A stretch of 64,000 bases of DNA from Aedoeadaptatus coxii (GTDB lineage: Bacteria; Bacillota; Clostridia; Tissierellales; Peptoniphilaceae), in the NCBI RefSeq assembly GCF_903819215.1, contig NZ_CAIJCT010000006.1, one strand, 5' to 3'. Positions 52,519-61,101 of this stretch are shown one piece after another. How positions within the stretch are numbered: the first letter of the stretch is position 1; the number at the start of each line of letters is the position of its first letter. A program made the position numbers and the translations under genes. Below the pieces are notes generated by a model. It searched no databases and was not told the origin of the DNA. It saw only the letters and a program-made list of their open reading frames with translations.

Positions 52519-54060
52519 ATGCGAATTGGCATTATTAAGGATAAATTCAGAATCGACAAAGGATCGGAAAATCATATAAAGGAAAGAGAGCAGGACAAAG
52601 TGGCCCGCTCCATCGAGAATGCACTAAAGGATCGCTACGATGTCATCGATTATATTTTCGACGATACCCTCGGCGAAAAGTTGCGGGAAGACAAAATCGA
52701 TTTGGCTTTCATACTCGCCAAGGGAAATGTCAATCCCGACGACGCCGGCGAACTGCCCGCTCTCCTAAACTCCTTGGATATTCCCTTTGCCGGAAGCAAT
52801 GCCATGGGGCAGGGGATCGCATCGGATCGTGGCCTGATGACGGGAATTCTTTCGAGAAACCACATTCCCCATCCCACCATGTGGTTGGCGGAAAATCCCG
52901 TGGCGCTTGCCGGCCTTTCCCCGGCATATCCCTTAGTGGTTATGAATGCTTCCAAAGGCATCCTTTCCCAAAGTGGTGACGGCGCATTGGTTTTGAACGA
53001 AGAAGAACTTTTAGAAGAGGCGACCCCTCGTCTTTTAGAAGGAGAAGAGCTTCTTTTAATGGAAAGTATAGAAGGGGAGGACGTTCTCTTCGGCGTTCTC
53101 GGAAATGGCGACGAGAAGACGGTCTTGCCGCCGCTCGTTCTCGTAGAGGATCCCGACGGGGAGGGCATTTGTGCCACGCCGGCAGACCTCCAAGACACGC
53201 ATATGAACGAGGCGAAGGCTCTTGCGGCGAAGGTATTTGATCTTTTACAAATGCGCGATTACGCCGTCGTCGCCATGCGCGTAAACGAAGAAAAAGCGTA
53301 CGTTTACGGGTTAAAGAGCGCCGTCGACTTTCATCCCGAGGGCTTGTTTGCCGCTGCGGCGAAAGAAGGCGGCATAGGCTACGACGAACTGATTCAAACC
53401 ATCGTGGATATTGCCGTCAAGCGGGAAGGCTTGCGAGACGACGGTAAAAAAGGCGATGTAGACGGCATTCGCGCCAAACGGCACGAGGAACAGGAAGAAG
53501 CACGGGTAAAAGCGCAGAGCGCCTATCGCCGCCGCTTCGATCAAGAAGCAAAGCGTGCCTTCGACGATTTTCAACGGGAAGCCAAACGCAAAAGTGCCGA
53601 ATACAAGGCCATGGCCTCCGAGGAAATGGATCGCTTAAAAGAAAACGCACAATCCGCCGCGAAGGAAGGGGAAGCGAAAGCTTACGAACTGAGAGATCGG
53701 GCGTCGGATGCCATGGATGATGCGGAAGTGAAGGCTTATGAATTAAAAAATCGCGGGGAAGACAAAGCTTATGAAATAAAAGAAGGCTTCCAATCGGCAA
53801 CGCAAGATGCCCGGGAAAAAGCGGAAGACTTTAAACGCCGCGCCGCCCAAAAGCGAGACGAAACCGTAGATTATTTAGTTCGCTATGCAGAGGAAGCTGA
53901 AGCGGAAGAAGCCGAAAGGCGAGAAAAAGACGCTCCCGAAATCCGCGACGAAGCCGTTTACGGCGTGGCAAAAGAAGACGGAGCCGACGCACGCTACCGC
54001 GCCTTGGAACGCCGCGTTCACGCACTGGAAGAACGGTTACGACTACTTGAAAACAGATAA
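52519..54060 (+). CDS. Degenerate D-Ala-D-Ala ligase-like ATP-grasp fused to a coiled coil
   Basis: 513 aa. Residues 1-300 follow the D-alanine ligase order: N-terminal NVNPDDAGELPALLNSLDIPFAGSN-like segments, a lid region, and a C-terminal block in which the usual E-x-N metal ligands read GLKSAV, so catalysis is unlikely. Residues 310-480 are a long charged coiled coil with repeats such as AKAYELRDRASDAMDD and VKAYELKNRGEDKAYEIKEG, rather like LEA/apolipoprotein helices. The tail RALERRVHALEERLRLLENR is a leucine-zipper-like end. ATG follows AAGGAGCGTGAACT. A terminator follows the stop. Confidence 0.72.
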   Translation: MRIGIIKDKFRIDKGSENHIKEREQDKVARSIENALKDRYDVIDYIFDDTLGEKLREDKIDLAFILAKGNVNPDDAGELPALLNSLDIPFAGSNAMGQGIASDRGLMTGILSRNHIPHPTMWLAENPVALAGLSPAYPLVVMNASKGILSQSGDGALVLNEEELLEEATPRLLEGEELLLMESIEGEDVLFGVLGNGDEKTVLPPLVLVEDPDGEGICATPADLQDTHMNEAKALAAKVFDLLQMRDYAVVAMRVNEEKAYVYGLKSAVDFHPEGLFAAAAKEGGIGYDELIQTIVDIAVKREGLRDDGKKGDVDGIRAKRHEEQEEARVKAQSAYRRRFDQEAKRAFDDFQREAKRKSAEYKAMASEEMDRLKENAQSAAKEGEAKAYELRDRASDAMDDAEVKAYELKNRGEDKAYEIKEGFQSATQDAREKAEDFKRRAAQKRDETVDYLVRYAEEAEAEEAERREKDAPEIRDEAVYGVAKEDGADARYRALERRVHALEERLRLLENR

Positions 54061-54064
54061 AAAG

Positions 54065-54091
54065 AGCCGGCACACGCCGGCTTTTTCTTTG
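54065..54091 (+). terminator. Intrinsic terminator
   Basis: GAGCCGGC-ACAC-GCCGGCT followed by TTTTCTTT, between the ATP-grasp fusion and the glutaredoxin-like gene. Confidence 0.75.
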
Positions 54092-54099
54092 GAGGATAC

Positions 54100-54339
54100 A
54101 TGATTCGACTTTACGAAACACCCCTTTGCCCCGATTGCATCGAGGCGAAAAAAGAATTAAGAGAGAAAAACATTCCCTACGAGGACATGAACATTACAGA
54201 AACCATCGGCAACTTGAAAGAATTTATGAAACTGAGAGACGAGCATCCCGCCTTTGATTCGGTAAAAGAAAAAGGACAAATCGGCGTGCCGGCTTTTATT
54301 AAAGAAGACGGCAGTGTCGTGTTTTCTGTAGAAGAATGA
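54100..54339 (+). CDS. Glutaredoxin-like protein
   Basis: 79 aa with a CPDC redox motif (ETPLCPDCIEAKKELRE) near the N-terminus and the cis-Pro segment IGVPAFIKEDG. It is of the small Grx-like family that reduces disulfides or handles nitroreductase-type substrates. ATG follows GGAGGATAC. No thioredoxin reductase is adjacent. Confidence 0.85.
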   Translation: MIRLYETPLCPDCIEAKKELREKNIPYEDMNITETIGNLKEFMKLRDEHPAFDSVKEKGQIGVPAFIKEDGSVVFSVEE

Positions 54340-54388
54340 TAGGCGGAATTCGTTTAAAAATTAATTTCAAGAAAGAGATCAAAAAAGA

Positions 54389-54687
54389 TTGCAAATTCAA
54401 AAAGCTTTGCTATAATAGTTTTAATCCTATATAACTATATGAAAACGTCGAGCAGAAGTAAGTAGTTTTAGGGATGCTTCTCAGAGAGTCGGTGGTAGGT
54501 GTGAACCGATGAAGTGAACTAAGATGAATGGGTCTGTGAGTGCGAGGCGAATAAAGTACCCGAGCCGGATCTCCCGTTACAGAGATAGGATATGTTAGTA
54601 TCTAAATTGAGATGCGCCTTTTTGGCGTAACTAGGATGGCACCGCGAATACACCATTTGCTCCTATTGGGAAGCAAATGGTTTTTTT
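54389..54687 (+). promoter_or_regulatory. Trp-specific T-box leader with promoter
   Basis: TTGCAA (54389-54394), 16-nt spacer, TATAAT (54411-54416). The leader holds stem I, with UGG in the specifier position (GAATGGGT), then the T-box AGGATGGCACCGCG (54633-54646) and the terminator ACCATTTGCT/AGCAAATGGT with seven T (54652-54687). Uncharged tRNA-Trp should turn on trpP. Confidence 0.92.
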
Positions 54688-54708
54688 GTGCCGAGAAAAG
54701 GAGTTATT

Positions 54709-55218
54709 ATGAACACGAAGTCGTTAGTACACGGAGCAATTTTTATCGCATTAGGTTTTATTTTTCACTACATTATTCCGGGTTTTTTCTTCGGAATGAA
54801 GCCTGATTTCATGCTATTTTTTATGGTAACCTACATTATAATTTATCCGAATGTTAAAAACGCGCTGGCCATCGGCGTGGCCATGGGCATTATGTCGGCG
54901 ATCAGCACCTCTTTCCCCGGCGGGCAAGTGGCCAATATGATCGACAAGCCCATTACGGCTTTGTTTACACTTTACGCTTACCGCTACCTCTTAAACAGCG
55001 GCGCCATTAAAAAAGCTATTCTTTATTTCCTCGCGACGGTCGTGAGCGGCTCCGCTTTCTTAGGCGTAGCCATGATGATCGCAGGTCTTCCCGACGGCGC
55101 ACCTTTCAGCGCCATGTTTGTTACCATCGTCCTTCCTACGGCGGCAATGAGCGGCGCCTTAGGCCTCGTTTTCGACAAATTAGTCGGAAAGCAATTGGCG
55201 AGGACACTTACCCGATAA
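54709..55218 (+). CDS. trpP: Tryptophan transporter TrpP
   Basis: 169 aa, about five membrane helices (IFIALGFIFHYIIPGFFFG and others), PF17099-type TrpP. The Trp T-box identifies the substrate. The ATG at 54709 follows AAGGAG by 5 nt. The GTG at 54688 lies inside the terminator region and is rejected. It is a separate transcript from the downstream ECF genes, with a terminator between. Confidence 0.9.
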   Translation: MNTKSLVHGAIFIALGFIFHYIIPGFFFGMKPDFMLFFMVTYIIIYPNVKNALAIGVAMGIMSAISTSFPGGQVANMIDKPITALFTLYAYRYLLNSGAIKKAILYFLATVVSGSAFLGVAMMIAGLPDGAPFSAMFVTIVLPTAAMSGALGLVFDKLVGKQLARTLTR

Positions 55219-55221
55219 AAA

Positions 55222-55250
55222 CGGACGCGAAAAGCGTCCCTTTTTTCTTA
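55222..55250 (+). terminator. Intrinsic terminator after trpP
   Basis: GGACGC-GAAAA-GCGTCC followed by CTTTTTTC. Confidence 0.8.
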
Positions 55251-55339
55251 TGGATTCATGGCATAATCAGCTAATAAACGGATTTTCTGTGATATACTAT
55301 ACGAGTTAATCACAAGTTTTGAGCTTTCAAGGAGCTTTT

Positions 55340-56173
55340 ATGTTAGAGATAAAAAATTTAGTCTATCGCTATGATGACGGCGAGCGAAATGCCGTGGACG
55401 GCGTGAATCTGAAAATAGAAAAGGGCGAGTTCGTCGCCATTTTGGGCCATAACGGAAGCGGCAAGTCCACTATGGCGAAATGCATCAACGGCCTTTACAA
55501 GCCTTTGGAAGGCGACGTCATCGTCGACGGCATGAATACGAAAAATGAAGAGGACATTTGGGATATTCGCGGCCGCGCCGGCATGGTGTTTCAAAATCCG
55601 GACAATCAAATCGTCGCCACCATTGTGGAAGAAGACGTGGCCTTCGGCGCGGAAAACTTGGGGCTTCCTCAAGAAGAAATTCGCAGGCGCGTAGATTACG
55701 CACTGGATGCCGTAGAGATGACGGATTATAAACATGCGGAACCTCACAAACTTTCCGGCGGTCAAAAACAACGGGTGGCCATTGCAGGGATCCTCGCCAT
55801 GAATCCCGATTACATCGTATTGGATGAGCCTACGGCCATGCTGGATCCCGTGGGGCGAAAAGAAGTTATGAAGACGATTTTAAAATTAAATCGCGAAGAA
55901 AATAAAACCGTGCTCCTCATTACCCACTTTATGAACGAAGCCGTGCAGGCCGATCGGGTAGTGGTAATGGAAAAGGGATCCGTTCTGTTAGAGGGCGAAC
56001 CGAGAGACGTCTTTAACCAAGTAGAGACGATGAAGCGCATCGGATTGGACGTGCCCCAAGTGACGGAGCTCGCCTTTCGCTTAAAGCAAGTAGGCGTGCC
56101 CCTGCCGGACGGTATTTTAAACAGAGAGGAGTTTGTTAACGCCTTATGTCGCGCATCAGCATCCGAAATGTAA
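55340..56173 (+). CDS. ecfA1: ECF transporter ATPase EcfA1
   Basis: 277 aa. Walker A GHNGSGKST (about 37-45), signature LSGGQKQR, Walker B IVLDEPTAMLD, H-loop ITHFM. The Q-loop reads VFQNPDNQIV. It pairs with EcfA2 and EcfT to power vitamin S-components such as FolT. ATG 55340 follows AAGGAG (the upstream TTG at 55319 is rejected). It overlaps ecfA2 by 28 nt. Confidence 0.95.
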   Translation: MLEIKNLVYRYDDGERNAVDGVNLKIEKGEFVAILGHNGSGKSTMAKCINGLYKPLEGDVIVDGMNTKNEEDIWDIRGRAGMVFQNPDNQIVATIVEEDVAFGAENLGLPQEEIRRRVDYALDAVEMTDYKHAEPHKLSGGQKQRVAIAGILAMNPDYIVLDEPTAMLDPVGRKEVMKTILKLNREENKTVLLITHFMNEAVQADRVVVMEKGSVLLEGEPRDVFNQVETMKRIGLDVPQVTELAFRLKQVGVPLPDGILNREEFVNALCRASASEM

Positions 56174-57009
56174 GCTACATTTACAATCAGGGAATGCCTT
56201 TTGAGAAAAAGGCGTTAAACAATATTAATCTGGACATCGATGCCGGGGAATTTATCGCCCTTATCGGCCACACGGGAAGCGGAAAATCCACCCTCGTGCA
56301 ACATTTAAACGGCTTAAACGAGCCGACCATGGGCGAGATTTTATACGACGGCGTCAATTACAGAGAAAAGGGCAAAAAAATCGCCACACTACGCCAAAAA
56401 GTAGGCCTGGTGTTTCAATATCCGGAATACCAGTTGTTTGAAGAGACGGTGAAGAAAGATATCGCCTTCGGCGCGATCAATCTCGGCCTTTCGGAAGAAG
56501 AGGTGGACGCCAGAGTGCGCCGCGCCATGGAACGGGTCGGCCTTTCCTACGACGATGTAGGCGACGAAAGCCCCTTCTCCCTTTCCGGCGGACAAAAAAG
56601 ACGGGTGGCCATCGCCGGGATTCTCGCCATGGAGCCTGAGGTTCTCGTGTTGGACGAGCCGACGGCGGGCTTGGATCCCCACGGAAGTCGAGAAATTTTA
56701 CGGGAAATTAAGGGAATTTACGACACCACCGACACCACCATCGTCCTCGTAAGCCACAGCATGGAAGAAGTGGCACAGCTCGCCACGCGCATGATCGTCA
56801 TGGACAAAGGGGAAGTGCGCATGGACGATACGCCGCGGGAGATTTTCAAGCGTGAAAAAGAGCTGGAAGCCATCGGCCTCGGCGTGCCCCAAGTGCGCAG
56901 CGCCATGGCCATGCTCAGAGAAAAAGGGCTCGATGTAGAGGAAAACTGCATTACCGTCGACGAAGCCCTTAAAGAACTTACAAATTGGTGGGAGGCTCGC
57001 CATGCTTAA
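56146..57009 (+). CDS. ecfA2: ECF transporter ATPase EcfA2
   Basis: 287 aa. Walker A GHTGSGKST, Q-loop VFQYPEYQLF, signature LSGGQKRR, Walker B LVLDEPTAGLD. The Q-loop YPEYQLF wording is typical of the second ECF ATPase. It forms a heterodimer with EcfA1. Starts inside ecfA1, overlaps ecfT by 8 nt, which keeps the three products in balance. Confidence 0.95.
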   Translation: MSRISIRNVSYIYNQGMPFEKKALNNINLDIDAGEFIALIGHTGSGKSTLVQHLNGLNEPTMGEILYDGVNYREKGKKIATLRQKVGLVFQYPEYQLFEETVKKDIAFGAINLGLSEEEVDARVRRAMERVGLSYDDVGDESPFSLSGGQKRRVAIAGILAMEPEVLVLDEPTAGLDPHGSREILREIKGIYDTTDTTIVLVSHSMEEVAQLATRMIVMDKGEVRMDDTPREIFKREKELEAIGLGVPQVRSAMAMLREKGLDVEENCITVDEALKELTNWWEARHA

Positions 57010-57814
57010 AGATATTACCATCGGCCAATACTTTCCGGCGGAATCGCCGGTACACGCATTGGACCCTCGCTTTAAAATTTTAATCATGATGTTTTTTATT
57101 GCGAGTTTATTCTTCATCAATTCCTTTTGGCCCTACATCCTCGTCTTCGGATGGTTATTTTTAATTATTTACACGGCGAAGATTCCCGCCAATATGGTGA
57201 TAAAAGGGCTGAAGCCTTTACGCCTTATTTTGATTTTTACCTTTTTAATGAATCTGTTTTTTATTCCCGGAGAGGAAATTTTCCGCTTCGGCATTTTAAG
57301 CATTTCAAATGAAGGGCTTCATCAGGCGATTTTTATGGGCATTCGCCTTATACTCCTCGTCGTGGGAACGAGCCTTTTAACTTTGACGACATCGCCCTTG
57401 GCACTAACCGAAGGCATCGAAAAATTACTTTCGCCCTTAAAAGTCGTCGGCTTTCCGGCCCACGCTATCGCCATGATGATTACCATCGCCTTGCGCTTTA
57501 TCCCCACCTTAATCGACGAGGCGGATAAAATTATGAAGGCGCAAATGGCGCGAGGTGCGGATTTCGAATCGGGCAATGTGTTGAACCGAGCGAAGAACCT
57601 GGTGCCCCTTCTCGTGCCCTTGATTTTAAACGCTTTGCGCCGTGCGGAAGAACTGGCCACGGCCATGGAAAGCAGATGCTATCGGGGAGACGATCACCGC
57701 ACGAAACTCAATCCCTTAGTGGTGACTTCCCAAGATAAAATTCTCTTCGGCGTCAACTGTATCTTCCTTATGATCGTGTGCGCCACCCGTTGGATGGGCG
57801 TGCCCTTGCCATGA
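57002..57814 (+). CDS. ecfT: ECF transporter transmembrane subunit EcfT
   Basis: 270 aa, with several N-terminal membrane helices and the two arginine coupling motifs (MARGADFESG and ESRCYRGD) that contact the ATPases. It scaffolds the A1-A2 dimer and the S-component. It overlaps truA by 4 nt (ATGA). Confidence 0.95.
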   Translation: MLKDITIGQYFPAESPVHALDPRFKILIMMFFIASLFFINSFWPYILVFGWLFLIIYTAKIPANMVIKGLKPLRLILIFTFLMNLFFIPGEEIFRFGILSISNEGLHQAIFMGIRLILLVVGTSLLTLTTSPLALTEGIEKLLSPLKVVGFPAHAIAMMITIALRFIPTLIDEADKIMKAQMARGADFESGNVLNRAKNLVPLLVPLILNALRRAEELATAMESRCYRGDDHRTKLNPLVVTSQDKILFGVNCIFLMIVCATRWMGVPLP

Positions 57815-58578
57815 GAAATATTTTACTCACCATCGCCTACGACGGTACGGATTTTTACGGCTATCAGGATCAGTCGCCGAAAACCCTTCGCACCATCGAA
57901 TCTCATTTAAAAAAAGCCATCGAAGAGGCGGTAAAGCATCCCGTCAATCTGCAATCGGCAGGGCGAACGGATAAAGGCGTTCACGCCATGGGGCAGCGGG
58001 CGAATTTTCATTCCGAAACCACGATTGATCTCGGGAATCTACCCCGCGTCATCAATCAATATTTGCCGAAGGATGTAAGCATTACCCATGCCGAAGAAGT
58101 GCCCGCGGAATTTCATTCCCGCTACAGCGCCAAGAACAAACATTACAAATACCGCATTTACAACAGCAAACATCGAAACGGCTTTTTAGATCGAGCCTAT
58201 ACCCATGTGCCCTATCCCTTAGATCACGAAAAAATGGCGGAAGCCCTGGCAATGATTCAGGGCTTTCATGATTTTTCCGCCTTTATCGGCCGCTACGCCT
58301 CGCCGAGCAATCCCAAACGCGCCATCGACCGCATCGAACTGACGCGAAAAGGCGATTTCATCGACGTGGATTTTTACGCCATGAGTTTTTTAAAAAACCA
58401 GATCCGTATCATTATGGGTTGTGCCATTGAAATCGGCAGGGGATCGAAACCTGTAGATCAGCTTTTAAAGGCGACGCAAACCTTAGATCGCAGCGATCTC
58501 GGGCCCACGGCGCCGTCGGAAGGCTTGATTTTAATGTCCATCGATTATCCGAACGATACGAATCAAAGGGGTGAATAA
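57811..58578 (+). CDS. truA: tRNA pseudouridine synthase A
   Basis: 255 aa. It makes pseudouridine at positions 38-40 of the tRNA anticodon arm. The catalytic Asp lies in SAGRTDKGVHAMGQ. The RNA-binding NKHYKYRIYN and MSFLKNQIRIIMG blocks follow. ATG 57811 overlaps the ecfT stop as ATGA. An upstream ATG at 57778 lies inside ecfT without a ribosome site. The ecfA1-ecfA2-ecfT-truA order is standard in Firmicutes. Confidence 0.95.
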   Translation: MRNILLTIAYDGTDFYGYQDQSPKTLRTIESHLKKAIEEAVKHPVNLQSAGRTDKGVHAMGQRANFHSETTIDLGNLPRVINQYLPKDVSITHAEEVPAEFHSRYSAKNKHYKYRIYNSKHRNGFLDRAYTHVPYPLDHEKMAEALAMIQGFHDFSAFIGRYASPSNPKRAIDRIELTRKGDFIDVDFYAMSFLKNQIRIIMGCAIEIGRGSKPVDQLLKATQTLDRSDLGPTAPSEGLILMSIDYPNDTNQRGE

Positions 58579-58579
58579 T

Positions 58580-59437
58580 ATGTCGGGAAGTCTGTTAGTT
58601 TTATTGTGTTACATTATGTGGGGGCTTATTGCCGCCTACTGGAGCATGTTTTCCACCGTCGATCCCATGGCCGTCCTCGCCTTTCGCATCGCATGGTCCA
58701 TGGTGTTTTGCCTTATCTTAATCGTCGCCGGTAAGCAGACCGATACGCTGAAAAAAGTGCTTCGTGATAAAAAACAAATGCTCACATTGCTCGCCGCAGG
58801 CGTCGTGGTAAGTTTAAACTGGGGCGGTTACATTACCGCCGTCATGACGGGAAGAGTGTTGGATGCTTCCCTGGCTTATTATATGTATCCTCTCTTTTCC
58901 ATCGTCTTAGGCTCTTTCGTTTACGGGGAAAAACTCAGACCCCTTCAATGGCTCGCCTTCGTCCTCGCCCTTATCGGCGTCATCGTGCCCATGGTGGCCT
59001 ACGGCGAGTTGCCCCTCTTCGCCATTTTCATCGGCGTCAGCTTCGCGGTTTACGGCGCCATTAAAAAGAAAGTGACGGCGCCGGGGATTACGAGCATTTT
59101 TGTGGAAACCATGTGGGTCACGCCGATCGCCCTCGCCTATCTTTTCCTGGTAAGCGATCTTTCCAATGTAACATCCTTCCAATGGTGGATGCTCCCCACC
59201 ACGGGCATCGCCACCAGCGTGCCCCTTATCCTATTTTCCATCGGCATGAAGACCACGAGCCTTTCCCTGGCCGGCGTGTTAATGTATATTAACCCGACGA
59301 TCCAACTTTTGATCGGCGTCTTCTTTTACGGCGAAGATTTTACGAAAGTCCACGGCATCATGTTTGCCTTCGTGTGGGCGGGCGTGGCATTGTTTTTGAC
59401 GGATACCTTCCGGCAAAAGAAGAAGGCCGTGGAGTAA
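58580..59437 (+). CDS. rarD: EamA-type transporter, RarD-like
   Basis: 285 aa, ten membrane helices in two EamA halves. The stretches LSLAGVLMYINPTIQLLIGVFF and LSYIMWGLIAAYWS-like N-terminus fit RarD proteins, which are of unknown substrate, possibly drugs or amino acids. ATG 58580 follows AAAGGGG by 6 nt. A GTG at 58571 is possible. A large terminator (59541-59594) lies beyond it. Confidence 0.85.
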   Translation: MSGSLLVLLCYIMWGLIAAYWSMFSTVDPMAVLAFRIAWSMVFCLILIVAGKQTDTLKKVLRDKKQMLTLLAAGVVVSLNWGGYITAVMTGRVLDASLAYYMYPLFSIVLGSFVYGEKLRPLQWLAFVLALIGVIVPMVAYGELPLFAIFIGVSFAVYGAIKKKVTAPGITSIFVETMWVTPIALAYLFLVSDLSNVTSFQWWMLPTTGIATSVPLILFSIGMKTTSLSLAGVLMYINPTIQLLIGVFFYGEDFTKVHGIMFAFVWAGVALFLTDTFRQKKKAVE

Positions 59438-59879
59438 AAATAACCGGCAGCTCCGATTTACATAAAGACTTCTAGTCGATAGAGTTAAAAATTTACGCTT
59501 CGACAATTTTGCTCATAGGACGCGCAGAGAAGTTGAATATAAACCATTAAAAGCTATTTTTTGCGCCAAGTGGAGTAGCTTTCAATGGTTTTTTATAAAG
59601 AATTTCAGGACGAATAGACAAGTCGAAGTCGACCTAACAATCTTTAGAGACATTTCCTATCTTGTGCAAGAATTAAAGAACAAGCTTTATAAAGAGAAAA
59701 TATTATCAAAATAGAGTATTGACGCTGAAAAACTATGATGATAATCTTTAGATAGAACCGATTCCAACGTAGAGGAGGACATTGATAATGTATTTTAATT
59801 TGAGTAGGTATAAAAATGGAGATGTAATTATTTGAGATAAGAAAGATTAAAATAATTAGATAAGAAAGGTTCGCCAAGT
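59438..59879 (+). other. Gene-poor 442-bp spacer with one strong terminator
   Basis: The only clear element is a long hairpin AAACCATTaAAAGCTA (59541-59556) with TAGCTTTcAATGGTTT (59576-59591) and a T-run, a terminator for rarD. The rest is AT-rich. Near 59789 an ATG behind AGAGGAGG opens a 15-codon frame (MYFNLSRYKNGDVII) that may be a leader peptide or relic. I see no other gene. Confidence 0.6.
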
Positions 59880-60527
59880 ATAAAAAAGAGATTATTTTTA
59901 ATTGCTTGTTTAAGCTCTATACTTTTGATGTCAGCACCTATCTTTGCATATAATGAAAATACAGAAGAATACAATCAACAAAAAGCAGTTCTTATTGGAG
60001 AGACGGGAAATAAAGTCTTTTTAGAGCCGGTAACGGAATCTGAGCCACAAGTGGTTGCAACTACGCATAATGTCAGCGGAGAGGAAACAACGTTTTTTAA
60101 AGAAGCATTGTATGAAATCACTCCTTCAAGCTTTGGTAATGCGGGTTCAATGCAAGACATAAAATGGGATGGAAGTCGCGGACTAAAAGCATGGGTTAAA
60201 ATCTATTATAGTTATATAAATAGCGGATATCTATTAAATGCCGTAGAGGTCAATTGGCGCAAGGAAGATCCCTCATTATCATTATCAAATGCAACAATTT
60301 CAGCGATTTGTCATGGTATTAATTACTATAATGGTAAGGCAGAAATTTCACAGGATAGAATATGGTACGTTTCTCCAGGTCATATTAAAAAGTACACAAA
60401 TTTTAAAAATCCGATAAATGGTACCGCTTACGGATTGGTAGGGGGAAGATCAAATATAAAAATTACACGTGGAGGAAGTTCCTGGGGACTGAATTTACCG
60501 GTTATTGTTTATCAAAGTTTTGGTTAA
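59880..60527 (+). CDS. Small exported protein with non-standard start
   Basis: About 215 aa in frame. Codons from 59883 give a perfect signal peptide (KKRLFLIACLSSILLMSAPI ending FA before YNE), so the real N-terminus must lie here, but the codon at the expected position (59880-59882) is ATA, 10 nt after AAAGG. The next in-frame TTG (59925) and ATG (59928) would leave too short a signal. The mature part is beta-rich with no Cys and ends at 60527. Function unknown. It may start at AUA or be weakly expressed. Confidence 0.6.
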   Translation: MKKRLFLIACLSSILLMSAPIFAYNENTEEYNQQKAVLIGETGNKVFLEPVTESEPQVVATTHNVSGEETTFFKEALYEITPSSFGNAGSMQDIKWDGSRGLKAWVKIYYSYINSGYLLNAVEVNWRKEDPSLSLSNATISAICHGINYYNGKAEISQDRIWYVSPGHIKKYTNFKNPINGTAYGLVGGRSNIKITRGGSSWGLNLPVIVYQSFG

Positions 60528-60547
60528 TAAACTGGTGGTGATGGAGA

Positions 60548-60940
60548 TTGAAAGGTATCAGACGCATCGGCATAGTTATTTTACTCTTGAGCCTGCCCTA
60601 CATTATGCAGGCACTACAGCCTGATTGGGAGCAGATAGCGTGGGGTAATTTTGCAGCAGTCGTCGCCAATAGTTGGCTCTTTAAACTGGCCGCACTATTT
60701 GTCGCAGGTCTAATGGGTTATCTCATGATGTATGATATGACGCATAGGGAAAAGCTTTATTGGAGCATTGGTTTACTCGTTGTAGTTGCGTGCTGTTATT
60801 TCCTCGCTAGTGTAGGCAATGATTATGCCTTTCGCTATATAGCAAATTCGCCGAATGTTACGACGACGATCACATTTCTTGCCGCGTTCCTCTTTGCGGA
60901 TTGGTTTAGGACTCGGCCCGGAGAAAAGAGAAAACAATGA
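60548..60940 (+). CDS. Small membrane protein, unknown
   Basis: 130 aa, TTG start (MKGIRRIGIVILL) behind GATGGAGA. Four membrane helices (about 7-24, 35-60, 72-92, 105-120) with a short Arg/Lys-rich C-terminus. It lies 20 bp after the exported protein and is likely co-transcribed with it. A terminator at 60966-60994 follows. No family was recognised. Confidence 0.6.
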   Translation: MKGIRRIGIVILLLSLPYIMQALQPDWEQIAWGNFAAVVANSWLFKLAALFVAGLMGYLMMYDMTHREKLYWSIGLLVVVACCYFLASVGNDYAFRYIANSPNVTTTITFLAAFLFADWFRTRPGEKRKQ

Positions 60941-60965
60941 CGGAATAAAACAGAATGAAAATCAC

Positions 60966-60994
60966 GCGCTCGATTTCGGTCGGGCGCTTTTTTT
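60966..60994 (+). terminator. Intrinsic terminator
   Basis: GCGCTCG-ATTTCGGT-CGGGCGC with a seven-T run. Confidence 0.8.
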
Positions 60995-61101
60995 AGGAAT
61001 GAGACAATGAGAAATGATATTGAAATGGGCAGAAAAATAAATTATACTTTAGGCAGAAAAGGATTTCCTGGCATATATTAGATTGATGAAAGGAGATGGC
61101 G

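Noticed and set aside
54688..54708. Earlier GTG start for trpP
   Set aside because: It lies directly behind the T-box terminator without a ribosome site. AAGGAG precedes the ATG at 54709.
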